Of a DNA stretch of 47,735 nt, positions 24,642 through 33,389 are shown one piece after another; position 1 is the stretch's first letter, and each line of letters starts with the position of its first letter. This DNA is from CAYSLA01 sp964431685. Its GTDB lineage: Bacteria; Armatimonadota; UBA5829. The DNA is taken from positions 1-47,735 of the forward strand of contig CAYSLA010000007.1 of NCBI GenBank assembly GCA_964431685.1. Reading direction: 5' to 3'. A program made the position numbers and the translations under genes. The notes beneath the pieces are model-generated. The model did not search any database. It saw only the letters and a program-made list of their open reading frames with translations, and was not told where the DNA came from.

Positions 24642-24959
24642 TGGATATGCTGAGGCGATTCTGCGCCACTTCTGCGAGTAGTGGTGACTCCGTTCCTCCA
24701 CCGTCAACGTACGGGGGCTGTGTTGGTATGCCGCGGGAATGCCGGAATCTGGATCCCGGTAGGCGCGGCTTCTCGGAGAAATCAGGTTGCGACTGGTTCC
24801 GGAGTTAACCACGCATACCGGATGGTCCTGAAACTCGGAGAGCAGCCGACCCAGGCGACTCGCCCAACAATGCTGCGGCATTGTGGCGGCGGCCCCCGCA
24901 GTTATGCTGTCGCCCATGGCGACCATGCGGGTGAATGGCTCTGAGTCGCGCTGTGTCAC
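24612..24959 (-). pseudogene. Truncated SGNH/GDSL hydrolase
   Basis: From a GTG at 24959 (GGGAG seven bases upstream) the frame encodes 115 residues beginning with the SGNH block I, MGDSITAG, and a matching continuation through VVNSG and LISPRSRAY. After that the sequence no longer resembles the family, and blocks III and V (Gly-x-Asn and Asp-x-x-His) are missing. The family is normally about 200 residues. It is the last gene of the URO-D/mannosidase operon, 14 nt after the GH2 stop, so it looks like a once-functional carbohydrate esterase cut off by deletion or rearrangement next to the DUF1284 gene. Confidence 0.65.
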
Positions 24960-24973
24960 TATAGGGCTCCCCC

Positions 24974-27544
24974 TCAATTGTAAGCCGGCTGGCCTGCGTG
25001 CCCCGCACGGATGTCCTGCGGGTCGAACGGCGCTCCGTCCAACCTCGCGGCTATTCGCCTCGATTCGTTCGGCAAGAGATCGAAATATGCATCGGAGAAA
25101 CGTATATGGTCGGCGCACCCGAAGTGTACGGCATGAACGAACGCATCGCTAGTCACCGTGAATGAGACTGAGTCACCGCTGCATTGGATATCTGACACGG
25201 TGAGATTGGGGGGAGCCGCCTCCATAGCTCTGAAGTCGACCATCCGCAGAGTGGCTGGGATGACCGAGGTCTCTTTGAGTGACTTAACATAATACACACC
25301 CCTCTGAAGGTCGTGGTCACCCAGAGGCAGCCGGGCAACTTCGATACATTTCGAGCAGGGCGGAACTGTGACGGCGTTCCTGTGAGTATCGTGTTTCCGG
25401 CCTTCGAAAGTGGTGTAACCGTATTCCAACTCCAACTCCGGCGCTTCGAGACTGTCATTCAGGAAGAAGATGCGGATCACTCCATCTTTTTGTCTCAGCG
25501 CCAGCTTCTGGTGTGCAAGAGCACGTTTGACATAGTAGTAGGAGATCTTGCGCGTGACGTAGTAGTCGATCATACTCCATCCTACCTCGCCCCAGGCGTC
25601 ATTGTAACTCCAACTCAGGGCGCCGGCGTTATGTTCCGCGCAGCGCATCGACTCGAAAGCATATCCCAGCATCACTCCCTGGAACAGGCCTCCGAAGAAG
25701 ATATACTCGTCAGCCGTAAGGTTCTCTGGGTCGATGTAGTGCTTCGCGATGCCGGCTGCCAGGGCATTCTTCTGAGGCAAGAGCTGATTGGCCGAATAGA
25801 AAAAGGTATTAAATGGGTTTGTATGCATCTGCCACAGCTTGCTGTCGACATCGATCTCATCGGAGCCCAGATACTTCTGAATCGACGACCGTTTGCCGGG
25901 GCCGATGCAGCCAAACTCCGATACGAACTTGCAGGCCACCTTGTCGTATTCCTCAGGGCGGATGCGTTCATCGGGGTTGTCGCTCATGAATACCCAGTGA
26001 TGCCTGTCACCGCAGGCTTCACTCTCCATATCGGTTTCTCCGCCGTAAGGGGAAGAATTCCAGTAGGGTATATCCGGGCAGTTTCTCTTCAGAATGAGCG
26101 GCATGCTGTAGTTGTACAGCAACGCCCCTCTGGGAGAAGCCGGCTTCTTTCCGTCCGCGTCCCAAAGATTCGGAGCAGACTCGTTGTTGCCGCACCAGAG
26201 AGCAAGACAGGGATGGTTGCGTAGTCTCTTGGTTTGATAGTCCACTTCCTTCTCCGCCTCGCACCTGAACCACTCCAGCTCATCCGGATAGGCTGCGCAA
26301 GAGAAGCCGAAGTCCTGCCATACTAGGATGCCGCACCGATCGCAACAGTCATAGAAGTAGTCCCTCTCATAGGCGTCACAGCCGTTGATCCGGAAGAGAT
26401 TGAAGTTCGCCTCGCGCGCCTCCCGAACAAGGGTTTCATACTTCTCGTCGGTCACGCGCCCATAGATGGAATCCGGTGTCTCCCAGTTGGCGCCTTTGCC
26501 GAAGATCCGTATGCCATTAACAACGAGAGCGAATAATCTGTTGTCGGGATCGATCTTATCTGTATTAAGGACGATGGTGCGAATCCCAGTGGTGAATTCG
26601 TGCGCGGCATTCCCGCCCTGCGAAGACCGGGCGTTGACCCGCACGGTATACAGGTTCTGTGCGCCCATACCGTTAGGCCACCAGGGATGTGGGTCCTCTA
26701 TGGTGAATGGAAACGAGACGTAGTTTAGGCCGGATGTGGCGAACACTTCCTTCTGTGCAGACTGAACCACCGCGCCACCAAAAAGAATATCGACTTGAAC
26801 GGTGACGTCCAGGGTGGATATAACGCGAATATTGTCCAGTTCGACTTCGACGCTGACCCGCGCGCACGCATCCCCAAGCTGGTCCGTGGTAAACCGGACA
26901 CTCCTGACCGCTATGTCATCATATGCTTCGATCCGGGCGTCCCCCATGATGCCGCAGGTGGCGATTCTCGGATTCCAATCCCAACCGTAGACATACTGCG
27001 GCTTCCGTACGAAGGCTCTTCGCTCGTCGCCCCTAGGGCCTCTGCCTCGCTTGTGTTCGGCAGAGATCAGGTGCGTGATCTTGGACAGATCGAGGTCGCT
27101 CACGTATTCCAGTCCCGATGTGACGCGCACGACCAGGACGTTGTCCCGCTCGTTCAGCAGATCGCGCACATCCCGACGGAATGGATACATCCCGCTGCGG
27201 TGATGACCCAGATGCACGCCATTGAGAAACAAGTCCGCATGGACATCCAGCCCCTCTATGACCAGCTCACCGTTCTGGGCATTGAGAAGCTCCGGGGCGG
27301 CCGAAAAGACCTTCCTGAACCACCACGACTTCTGCTCAATCCATTCGGACTTGAAGCAGTTGTCGGCGACGACCGGGTCGCCAATCACTCCGGCCTCGAT
27401 CAGCGGCACATGCACATCGCACGGAAGCGCCTCCACGTCCATCCAGCCAGTCTCACTGCAGGCTATGGCGGCATGGGAGTGCCAATCGACGTACAGTTCT
27501 TCCTGCCGAAGCTGCCACTTTTTTCCGAGTTCACACACGTGCAT
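24974..27544 (-). CDS. Beta-mannosidase-like glycoside hydrolase, GH2
   Basis: The 856-residue protein has the GH2 order: N-terminal sugar-binding jelly roll (about 1-210; GLDVHADLFLNG, WDWNPR), an immunoglobulin-like domain (210-320), a TIM barrel (330-650) and C-terminal beta domains. The acid/base Glu is in ALWCGNNE (E455) and the nucleophile in VSEFG (E543), both intact. The YGWDWNPR and ALWCGNNE forms are those of beta-mannosidases rather than beta-galactosidases. No signal peptide is present, so it acts on imported oligosaccharides. AGGAG lies 11 bases before the ATG. It follows a URO-D-like methyltransferase by 14 nt in the operon read from 33222. Confidence 0.93.
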   Translation of the reverse strand: MHVCELGKKWQLRQEELYVDWHSHAAIACSETGWMDVEALPCDVHVPLIEAGVIGDPVVADNCFKSEWIEQKSWWFRKVFSAAPELLNAQNGELVIEGLDVHADLFLNGVHLGHHRSGMYPFRRDVRDLLNERDNVLVVRVTSGLEYVSDLDLSKITHLISAEHKRGRGPRGDERRAFVRKPQYVYGWDWNPRIATCGIMGDARIEAYDDIAVRSVRFTTDQLGDACARVSVEVELDNIRVISTLDVTVQVDILFGGAVVQSAQKEVFATSGLNYVSFPFTIEDPHPWWPNGMGAQNLYTVRVNARSSQGGNAAHEFTTGIRTIVLNTDKIDPDNRLFALVVNGIRIFGKGANWETPDSIYGRVTDEKYETLVREAREANFNLFRINGCDAYERDYFYDCCDRCGILVWQDFGFSCAAYPDELEWFRCEAEKEVDYQTKRLRNHPCLALWCGNNESAPNLWDADGKKPASPRGALLYNYSMPLILKRNCPDIPYWNSSPYGGETDMESEACGDRHHWVFMSDNPDERIRPEEYDKVACKFVSEFGCIGPGKRSSIQKYLGSDEIDVDSKLWQMHTNPFNTFFYSANQLLPQKNALAAGIAKHYIDPENLTADEYIFFGGLFQGVMLGYAFESMRCAEHNAGALSWSYNDAWGEVGWSMIDYYVTRKISYYYVKRALAHQKLALRQKDGVIRIFFLNDSLEAPELELEYGYTTFEGRKHDTHRNAVTVPPCSKCIEVARLPLGDHDLQRGVYYVKSLKETSVIPATLRMVDFRAMEAAPPNLTVSDIQCSGDSVSFTVTSDAFVHAVHFGCADHIRFSDAYFDLLPNESRRIAARLDGAPFDPQDIRAGHAGQPAYN

Positions 27545-27558
27545 GATTCAGTTTACTC

Positions 27559-28761
27559 CTACTCGCTTACCAGTCTCTGGATTTCGCTCTCGATTCGGTT
27601 CATATCCAGTGGATATGCGCCAAACTCATTTGCCACCCTGACCATCTCAAAGATGTTCTCATCGGGCGTGCCCGGACCGCACTGATCGCCGGTAGAGAGT
27701 ATGAATCCGCCACCCAAGCCGGCGTCTCGCACAGCTTCTAGGGACTTCTGCCTAACAAGCGTCGGTGCAGCTCTCAGCATGACATCCGTCGTGTGCAGGT
27801 TCCCCATGAAGGCCAGCCGGCACCCATAAGTTCGCTTGACCTCCGCGAGGTCAATATCGCCCAAGGGGAGCGGCTCCAACGGATTTAGCATTCTGATATC
27901 CGTATGTTCCACAAGCAGATCGGCGAGGCGGCGATTCTTGCCGCAACTGTGTATCATCGTCGGTATTCCCGCATTACTGGCCATACGCGACCATTTCTTG
28001 AGCGCTGGGATGGCGTACTTCATCGCCAAGTCCGGCGAAGCCAGTGTGATCGTACCCGAACCGCCGAACAATATGTAGTCCAGGCCGGCCTGCAACGCCA
28101 GGTTCATCAAGCGGTCTCCGCGTTCCAAGTCCCACTCGAACCATTCTTGCAGGATATCCGGCGTGTCCATCTCAGCATAGGTCAACGCCTCGATACCGCC
28201 CTGGATGTAACTGTTCCAGTTGTGGAAGCCCGGATACGTGATCGTTACGCCGAAAGCGTGGTTCCTCTCGTCACATGCCCGACGAAATGTCTCCAGAGTC
28301 TTCGTGTCCAGCGCGGCGGGCGTCGGCTTAGTGTGTCTGAATTTCCTAAAATCCGCGGCTAGGTCCTTGATCGGTTTGTCGATCATCATTGCTTGGTCGC
28401 CGCGAAAACAGACACCCATGGCTGTGAGCGCTCCGTCCGGTGTCTCGATGGTTGACGTGCGCACCAGGGTGTCGTTCGTTGTGTCCAGTTTGTCGTGGTG
28501 CTTCCACTCGCAGGACGCGGCTTCCCCGACGGTCGGCAGCCCGAGGACCGGTGCAATCCAGGCATCAAGATCGAAGTAGTCAGCCGCATCCAGATATGCT
28601 TGCCAAAGTGGAATTTGATCCGCCTCGCCGAACGACCAATAATCCCGACTCCCAAGCCCAGCACGCCGCAACGGGACATAGGTAGATATGTCCGGTGCGA
28701 CGGGCACCCGATCTGGCATCCGATTATTCATCGCTTCCAGGAAACGTTGGCGTGACGTCAT
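27559..28761 (-). CDS. URO-D-like zinc methyltransferase (MtaA/CmuA type), copy 3
   Basis: The 400-residue protein belongs to the URO-D superfamily. It has the zinc motif of corrinoid methyltransferases: H271-x-C273 (HSCG) and C360 (STGDQC), a spacing near that of MtaA/MtbA. Heme-pathway HemE does not conserve these. It is therefore expected to transfer a methyl group to or from a thiol or corrinoid, but the acceptor and donor are unknown and no corrinoid protein is nearby. It is clearly paralogous to the gene at 31963-33156; both share NLHTTDVMLR and ENIFEMVRVA-EFGAYPLD. GAGGAGG precedes the ATG, which overlaps the upstream stop as ATGA. Confidence 0.88.
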   Translation of the reverse strand: MTSRQRFLEAMNNRMPDRVPVAPDISTYVPLRRAGLGSRDYWSFGEADQIPLWQAYLDAADYFDLDAWIAPVLGLPTVGEAASCEWKHHDKLDTTNDTLVRTSTIETPDGALTAMGVCFRGDQAMMIDKPIKDLAADFRKFRHTKPTPAALDTKTLETFRRACDERNHAFGVTITYPGFHNWNSYIQGGIEALTYAEMDTPDILQEWFEWDLERGDRLMNLALQAGLDYILFGGSGTITLASPDLAMKYAIPALKKWSRMASNAGIPTMIHSCGKNRRLADLLVEHTDIRMLNPLEPLPLGDIDLAEVKRTYGCRLAFMGNLHTTDVMLRAAPTLVRQKSLEAVRDAGLGGGFILSTGDQCGPGTPDENIFEMVRVANEFGAYPLDMNRIESEIQRLVSE

Positions 28762-29939
28762 AGCGTCCTCCTCGTCGTCGCGTCAGGGTCCCATTTTAGC
28801 AGTATCCCATCACCCAAACCGAACTCTTCCGCCGCATCCATGACGGCGCGGAAGCTGGAGGTTGGCGTGCCGGGACAGACATTGGCGCCGTCGCTCAGCA
28901 TAAGGCCGCCGCACGGCCCCATCTCTTCGATGCATTCCAGGGCAGCGGCCTTCACCTCATCGTAGGTCCCGTCCTTCATGAGCATGGGATTGATGTTGCC
29001 CCCCAACAGCGCCTCACCGCCCAGGACCTCGGAGATGACCCGTGGCGGGACCAGGTAGCCAAAGAGGTCGAAGTTAGTCATACGGAGGTCTTCCTTGATC
29101 GCTTGGAGTAGGTGCCGACTATCACCGCACATATGGACAATGCGTTCCTTCTGCCCAAAAAGATCGAACAGTTGACGAGTGTAGGGCACGCAGAAGCGGC
29201 GGAACATCTCCACAGACAAGATTTGAGCCGAGTCCTCGGCAATCCAACAGGTATCTGTTCGCAAGGCCGGTTCAATCTCACGCAGGTGCTTTATCGCCGC
29301 GATCTCGCCCAGGGTGATCTTCTGTAAGAACCGATGGCAGGCTTCGGGATATTCGAGCATCCACCAGTAGAAATCCGTTCCAACCAGATCGACTGCGATC
29401 ATCTGCGGACTCAAGCCCCCGGTGCCGATGGTCACGGCGATGGAGCCCTCCTCGCCGTTGAATGTCACTCTAGTCTCCCGCGCCAACTCCTTCATGCGCC
29501 GCCACCACTCAATACTTGTCCCGCGCAGGCCCGTTTCCGGATCAGCTACCTGGAACTCCTCCATCTGCTCGATGGTATGGATCACCGGCACGGCGCAAGG
29601 TGGATCGTTATCGAACCAACTCACTTCCCCGCCATGGCCGCTGGGGGGAACAACGTTGTCAAAGTATGGCGCGACAGTGATCGTTGGCCCGGTGCATAGG
29701 TCTTCGGGAATGTTCTCGAGGCGGTACTTGGCGAACTGAAGCTGCCAGTAGAACTGGGTTTCAGGGTCCCTAAAGAAGTCGATGTAGCGCAGATGGAACG
29801 GCGGCGCAAAGAACCGAGGGGCAATGCAGTATGTCACTGGCACCCGGTCGACGTAGCGAAACTCCCCTCGCGCGGCGAGCCGCCTGCGACTCATCTCCAT
29901 CCTTTCGAAAGGATACTCGATATCAATCTCAAGTGTCAC
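28758..29939 (-). CDS. URO-D-like zinc methyltransferase, copy 2 (divergent)
   Basis: This 393-residue member differs clearly from copies 1 and 3 but keeps the zinc motif: H269-x-C271 (HMCG) and C355 (GANVC). The GTG at 29939, with GAGG seven bases upstream, is preferred over ATGs at 29945 and 29984; the last would overlap the upstream gene. The N-terminus then reads TLEIDIEYPFERM, and RVPVTYCIAPRFFAP follows at about 32-46. Substrate is unknown. Its TGA overlaps the ATG of copy 3. G+C looks higher than in the flanking copy 1 and in the large GH2 gene. Confidence 0.86.
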   Translation of the reverse strand: MTLEIDIEYPFERMEMSRRRLAARGEFRYVDRVPVTYCIAPRFFAPPFHLRYIDFFRDPETQFYWQLQFAKYRLENIPEDLCTGPTITVAPYFDNVVPPSGHGGEVSWFDNDPPCAVPVIHTIEQMEEFQVADPETGLRGTSIEWWRRMKELARETRVTFNGEEGSIAVTIGTGGLSPQMIAVDLVGTDFYWWMLEYPEACHRFLQKITLGEIAAIKHLREIEPALRTDTCWIAEDSAQILSVEMFRRFCVPYTRQLFDLFGQKERIVHMCGDSRHLLQAIKEDLRMTNFDLFGYLVPPRVISEVLGGEALLGGNINPMLMKDGTYDEVKAAALECIEEMGPCGGLMLSDGANVCPGTPTSSFRAVMDAAEEFGLGDGILLKWDPDATTRRTL

Positions 29940-29965
29940 GATCATACCTCGGCACTGTTTTCGCG

Positions 29966-31930
29966 TTAGGGCTTGGAATGCCATACCTCGGCTACTGCCG
30001 AAGCTACAGGTTTCAGGTGGCCGTCAAAGTCGATCAGCGAAGTGTTAATCGTCAGCGGAAATGTGTCGTGTCCTGACCACATCAACACGCCACCGCATCG
30101 CGGGAAGCGGGTCTTGCACACCTGCATCTCCCGACGCATCATCCGGGCCTGGTTCTCCTGGCTCCACACCACATACTCCGCGAGGTCGCGGGGCTCGCGT
30201 CCGTGCAAAGCGGTAAGCTTCTGCCAGTCTAACCACCAGACCGTAAGCCGAGACCAGTAGGCATTCTCTGCAGTGGGCGGGAATGTCCGCATATCGCCGG
30301 CATACTTTCGGATCATCTCAATCGAGCTGGCGCCGGCGCTATAGACCTCCGATCGAAACAGCGCATCATCCTCAGCCCAATACGCCTCCGCCTCCTCGAT
30401 CGGAAGACTGGCGCCGCCGTCGTGCACATCCCAATGCAAGTGCTTGCCAAAATCCTCCGGTTTCGCGGAAAAGCGGGGGCCAGATGGGGACGTGGGCACG
30501 AAGCCCCGGCCCGGGTCGCATTCGACGACCACCTGCCGCAGCCGACGCAGCATCGGATGCTCCAAGGAGCAGGGCTTGCCGATGCCGATCTTGCGTCCCT
30601 GGAGGTCGCCACACAATTCGTTGCCTCCGCACCAGAGGACGAGCGCGGCGTGATGCCTCCTGCGTTCGATGTAGGACCGCGCAATCGCGGCAACTGCTTC
30701 AATGCTGGCCTCGTCCTCGGGTGGCCAGTTCTCTATTCCAGAAGAGCTGAGGGGGAAATCTTGCCAGACCAGCAAGCCCATCTCGTCGCAAAGATCATAG
30801 AACCATTCGCGCTCAAGGAACTGGCAGCCGTTGACGCGGAACAGGTTCAGTCCCATATCCCGGTACTGGCTCAGCCGCGCCTCGTAATCCGCGAACGTCA
30901 GATCGGCAAAGGTCGCACACAGAGGCGGGAAGTTCACTCCCTGCAGGAAGATCGGTCGGTCGTTGACCAAGCAGACCCACGGATCGGCCTCGGGCGGCGC
31001 GCCATCGCACGGCCTCCATTCCACTCGTCGGAAGCCGACGCGGCGCTCCTGTCGATCGTGTTCTCTGTTATGGTCGTCCAATAGGCGGCAGACAACGCGG
31101 TACAGCGGCTGCGCTCCCTCAAGATTGGGCCACCAGAATTCCACGGCAAGGTTGTCCCACGTCACTCCACGCTCAACTTCAGCCGTGGTGAGCGTTTCTT
31201 CGCGGATCACAGTGCCGTTGCGCTCCAGCGACACGTGGGCGCGATACCCAGATGCGTCGGCTAGTTCGGCCGAGACTTTCAGGATGCCGCTGCGACTGTG
31301 CGTGTCTGCGTCTGCGACGCACCGAAAGTCGCGGATCTCGCCGTCGGCGACGGCCACGAGTGATATACTGTCCCAAATTCCGATCTGTACAATTCGAGGT
31401 ACCCAATCCCACGTGTAGTTGAATCGGGGCTTCCAATCTGTCATCCGAGATGTATAGCCGAACTGACCGAGCCAGCGCGGAGGCAGGTCGAACACGATTT
31501 CCAACACATTGTCTGTCGGCTTCAGATACGGTGTGATTGTGAAGACGTGGGGTATGTGCGTGCCTCTGAAATAGCCCGCTTCACAACCATTAACGAATAC
31601 CCAGCCGGCGCTGTCCAAGCCCAGACACTCCAGGCGGAACTGCGCCCGCGAATCAAACCACGCATCCGGAAGGCGTACACGGTACATCCAGTGGCGGTTC
31701 TCAACCCACTCGCAGACTCGGGCATTGACGCCGACGTTCCAGTCGGGAAGCACGCCAGCCGAGCGTAGCGCACCCTGCACAGATCCAGGCACCTGCGCCG
31801 GAATCATAGGCACATCCACGCAGGCTGCTGGGCCTGTAGTGCCAGGTTGCCGTTCGAAAAGCCATAGGAAAGGCGTGTACCCCTCAACAGTCCAATCGAG
31901 GGAGGCTAGATCAAAGACGCGTCTTCTCAT
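29966..31930 (-). CDS. Beta-mannosidase-like glycoside hydrolase, GH2 (short form)
   Basis: At 654 residues it has the jelly-roll, Ig-like and TIM-barrel domains but not the C-terminal beta domains of full-length beta-mannosidases. The acid/base Glu lies in LWCGGNE (E438) and the nucleophile in FRSEVY (E528). YTWDWVPR and NLFRVNGCQFLEREWFYDLCDEMGLL are typical of the family. There is no signal peptide. It lies 32 nt after the first URO-D-like gene and 26 nt before the second. Two mannosidases of different length in one operon suggest different linkages or chain positions. Confidence 0.92.
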   Translation of the reverse strand: MRRRVFDLASLDWTVEGYTPFLWLFERQPGTTGPAACVDVPMIPAQVPGSVQGALRSAGVLPDWNVGVNARVCEWVENRHWMYRVRLPDAWFDSRAQFRLECLGLDSAGWVFVNGCEAGYFRGTHIPHVFTITPYLKPTDNVLEIVFDLPPRWLGQFGYTSRMTDWKPRFNYTWDWVPRIVQIGIWDSISLVAVADGEIRDFRCVADADTHSRSGILKVSAELADASGYRAHVSLERNGTVIREETLTTAEVERGVTWDNLAVEFWWPNLEGAQPLYRVVCRLLDDHNREHDRQERRVGFRRVEWRPCDGAPPEADPWVCLVNDRPIFLQGVNFPPLCATFADLTFADYEARLSQYRDMGLNLFRVNGCQFLEREWFYDLCDEMGLLVWQDFPLSSSGIENWPPEDEASIEAVAAIARSYIERRRHHAALVLWCGGNELCGDLQGRKIGIGKPCSLEHPMLRRLRQVVVECDPGRGFVPTSPSGPRFSAKPEDFGKHLHWDVHDGGASLPIEEAEAYWAEDDALFRSEVYSAGASSIEMIRKYAGDMRTFPPTAENAYWSRLTVWWLDWQKLTALHGREPRDLAEYVVWSQENQARMMRREMQVCKTRFPRCGGVLMWSGHDTFPLTINTSLIDFDGHLKPVASAVAEVWHSKP

Positions 31931-31962
31931 TCCTATTATCCTTTTTCCAAAGAGCGGCCTGA

Positions 31963-33156
31963 CTAGCGAACGGGTGGACTATATCCATTGCCCAGTTTGC
32001 GCAGTTCGTCGGCGATGCGGTCGCGGTCAAGCGGGTACGCGCCAAATTCCTTCGCCACCCGGACCATCTCAAATATGTTCTCGTGGGGGGTATCACGGCC
32101 GCACTGATCGCCGGTAGATAGCACGAAGCCTCCGTTATCACCTGCATCCAGGATCGCCTGCAGACTCGCCCGTCGCACGTCGCGCACACTTCCCCGCAAC
32201 ATGACATCGGTGGTGTGCAAGTTCCCCATCAGCGCAAGCCTGTCTCCAAAGCTCTTCTTGCACTCCGCCAAGTCGCAGTCTCCCATCGGCGGAATCTCAA
32301 GCGGATTGATGTAGTCCAGATCTGTCTCATTCGCGCACATTTCAACGATGTCACGCTCCCTGCCACATGAGTGTATGCCTACGAGAACTCCGGCCTGTCT
32401 GCACATCTTTGTCATCTTCTTGATGGTGGGAAGCGAGAGCTTTCGGAACAGCTCGGGCGACTGAAGTGTTATCGAACCGCTGCCTCCCGTAAGAACTGAC
32501 TCCACTCCGGCAATGATCGCCATTTCTGTTTGCCGAATGCACACTCTATCGATCATTGCCACCAGTTCCTCGAACAGTTCGGGGTAGTCGTGGTACGCGT
32601 ATGTCAGCGGTTCCATGTCCATCAGGCCTACACAATTCTGGAGTCCGGGCGGCCACACGCCACAACACAGCATCCCGGAATCACCCATCTCCTCCTGCTG
32701 CCGTCTATAACTGCTCGCGTCGCAAGAGATAACGTCCGAGAACAGGTGCCGCAGTTTCTTGAAATCCTCCTTGAAATCTTTAACTGGCTTCTCGATCACG
32801 GTGCAGGGATTTTCGCGAGGATACACGGTTACGGACGTCAGATCTCCATCCGGAGTGCTTAAGACGGTAAGCACTTCCCACTTCGCGTCATCTTTGCTGA
32901 TTACTTCGGATCTGTGGCTCACTTCGCTCGCACTCGTGAACTGAAGCGTGCCGTTGTACATCCATCCATCAATTCCGAAGAATTTCACCGCATTGATATA
33001 TGCTGTCTGCAGTGCGGGGTTCCGATTGAACTCGACTTCCCAAAACGGTTTGCCCGTTAGGCTGCACGGAATCATAATCGAGATGTCCGGGGTAGCTGGA
33101 ACCCGGTCCGGCTGTTGGTTTCTAAGAGCGGTCAGTATTCGTTCTTTTCCGGTCAT
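31963..33156 (-). CDS. URO-D-like zinc methyltransferase, copy 1 (first operon gene)
   Basis: The 397-residue protein starts in the standard way for this subfamily (MTGKERILTALRNQQPDRVP). The zinc motif is H262-x-C264 (HSCG) with C352 (STGDQC). It is the close paralogue of the gene at 27559, visibly similar even in DNA over the last 250 bases. The frame runs upstream to 33297, but residues before 33156 have no family character and that start would lie upstream of the predicted promoter; a GAAGGAG sits about 14 bases upstream. It is the first gene of the operon whose predicted promoter is 33229-33258. Confidence 0.87.
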   Translation of the reverse strand: MTGKERILTALRNQQPDRVPATPDISIMIPCSLTGKPFWEVEFNRNPALQTAYINAVKFFGIDGWMYNGTLQFTSASEVSHRSEVISKDDAKWEVLTVLSTPDGDLTSVTVYPRENPCTVIEKPVKDFKEDFKKLRHLFSDVISCDASSYRRQQEEMGDSGMLCCGVWPPGLQNCVGLMDMEPLTYAYHDYPELFEELVAMIDRVCIRQTEMAIIAGVESVLTGGSGSITLQSPELFRKLSLPTIKKMTKMCRQAGVLVGIHSCGRERDIVEMCANETDLDYINPLEIPPMGDCDLAECKKSFGDRLALMGNLHTTDVMLRGSVRDVRRASLQAILDAGDNGGFVLSTGDQCGRDTPHENIFEMVRVAKEFGAYPLDRDRIADELRKLGNGYSPPVR

Positions 33157-33203
33157 CGAGTACTCATGAACTCCTTCTATTTGCCGTGATACATCGTAAT
33201 GAA

Positions 33204-33219
33204 TCATGCTCCAGCATCC
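33204..33219. promoter_or_regulatory. Candidate operator O2 of the GntR regulator
   Basis: TCATGCT-CC-AGCATCC matches the perfect palindrome at 33338-33353 in 13 of 16 positions. It begins about three bases downstream of the predicted start of the minus-strand operon transcript, a position suited to repression. Confidence 0.5.
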
Positions 33220-33228
33220 AGCAGAATA

Positions 33229-33258
33229 TTTATACCACCAACAAAGCCATTGTGTCAA
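33229..33258 (-). promoter_or_regulatory. Promoter of the URO-D/mannosidase operon
   Basis: On the minus strand TTGACA (33258-33253), an 18-nt spacer and TATAAA (33234-33229) form a near-consensus sigma-70 promoter. Transcription would start near 33222 and give a leader of about 66 nt. Confidence 0.7.
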
Positions 33259-33297
33259 TCTCACTCCCATCTCGTCGTAGTATACACGAAGTGGCAC

Positions 33298-33326
33298 TTG
33301 ACAGCCCTCCAGGAATCAGGTATAAA
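33298..33326 (+). promoter_or_regulatory. Promoter of the GntR regulator gene
   Basis: TTGACA (33298-33303), a 17-nt spacer and TATAAA (33321-33326) form a near-consensus sigma-70 promoter. The start of transcription is expected near 33333, just before the palindrome at 33338-33353. Confidence 0.75.
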
Positions 33327-33337
33327 GCATACGCATG

Positions 33338-33353
33338 TCATGCTCAAGCATGA
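33338..33353. promoter_or_regulatory. Candidate operator O1 of the GntR regulator
   Basis: TCATGCT-CA-AGCATGA is a perfect 7-2-7 inverted repeat directly downstream of the predicted start of the regulator transcript. Its size and symmetry fit a dimeric GntR-family repressor, and its place fits autoregulation. A second, imperfect copy lies at 33204-33219. Confidence 0.6.
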
Positions 33354-33389
33354 TATACTATGCCAAACCACGAATTCAGGAGGCCTTCC

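Noticed and set aside
25313..27685. Two plus-strand frames (303 and 296 residues) opposite the GH2 gene
   Set aside because: They are antisense shadows of a gene with both catalytic glutamates and full family length.
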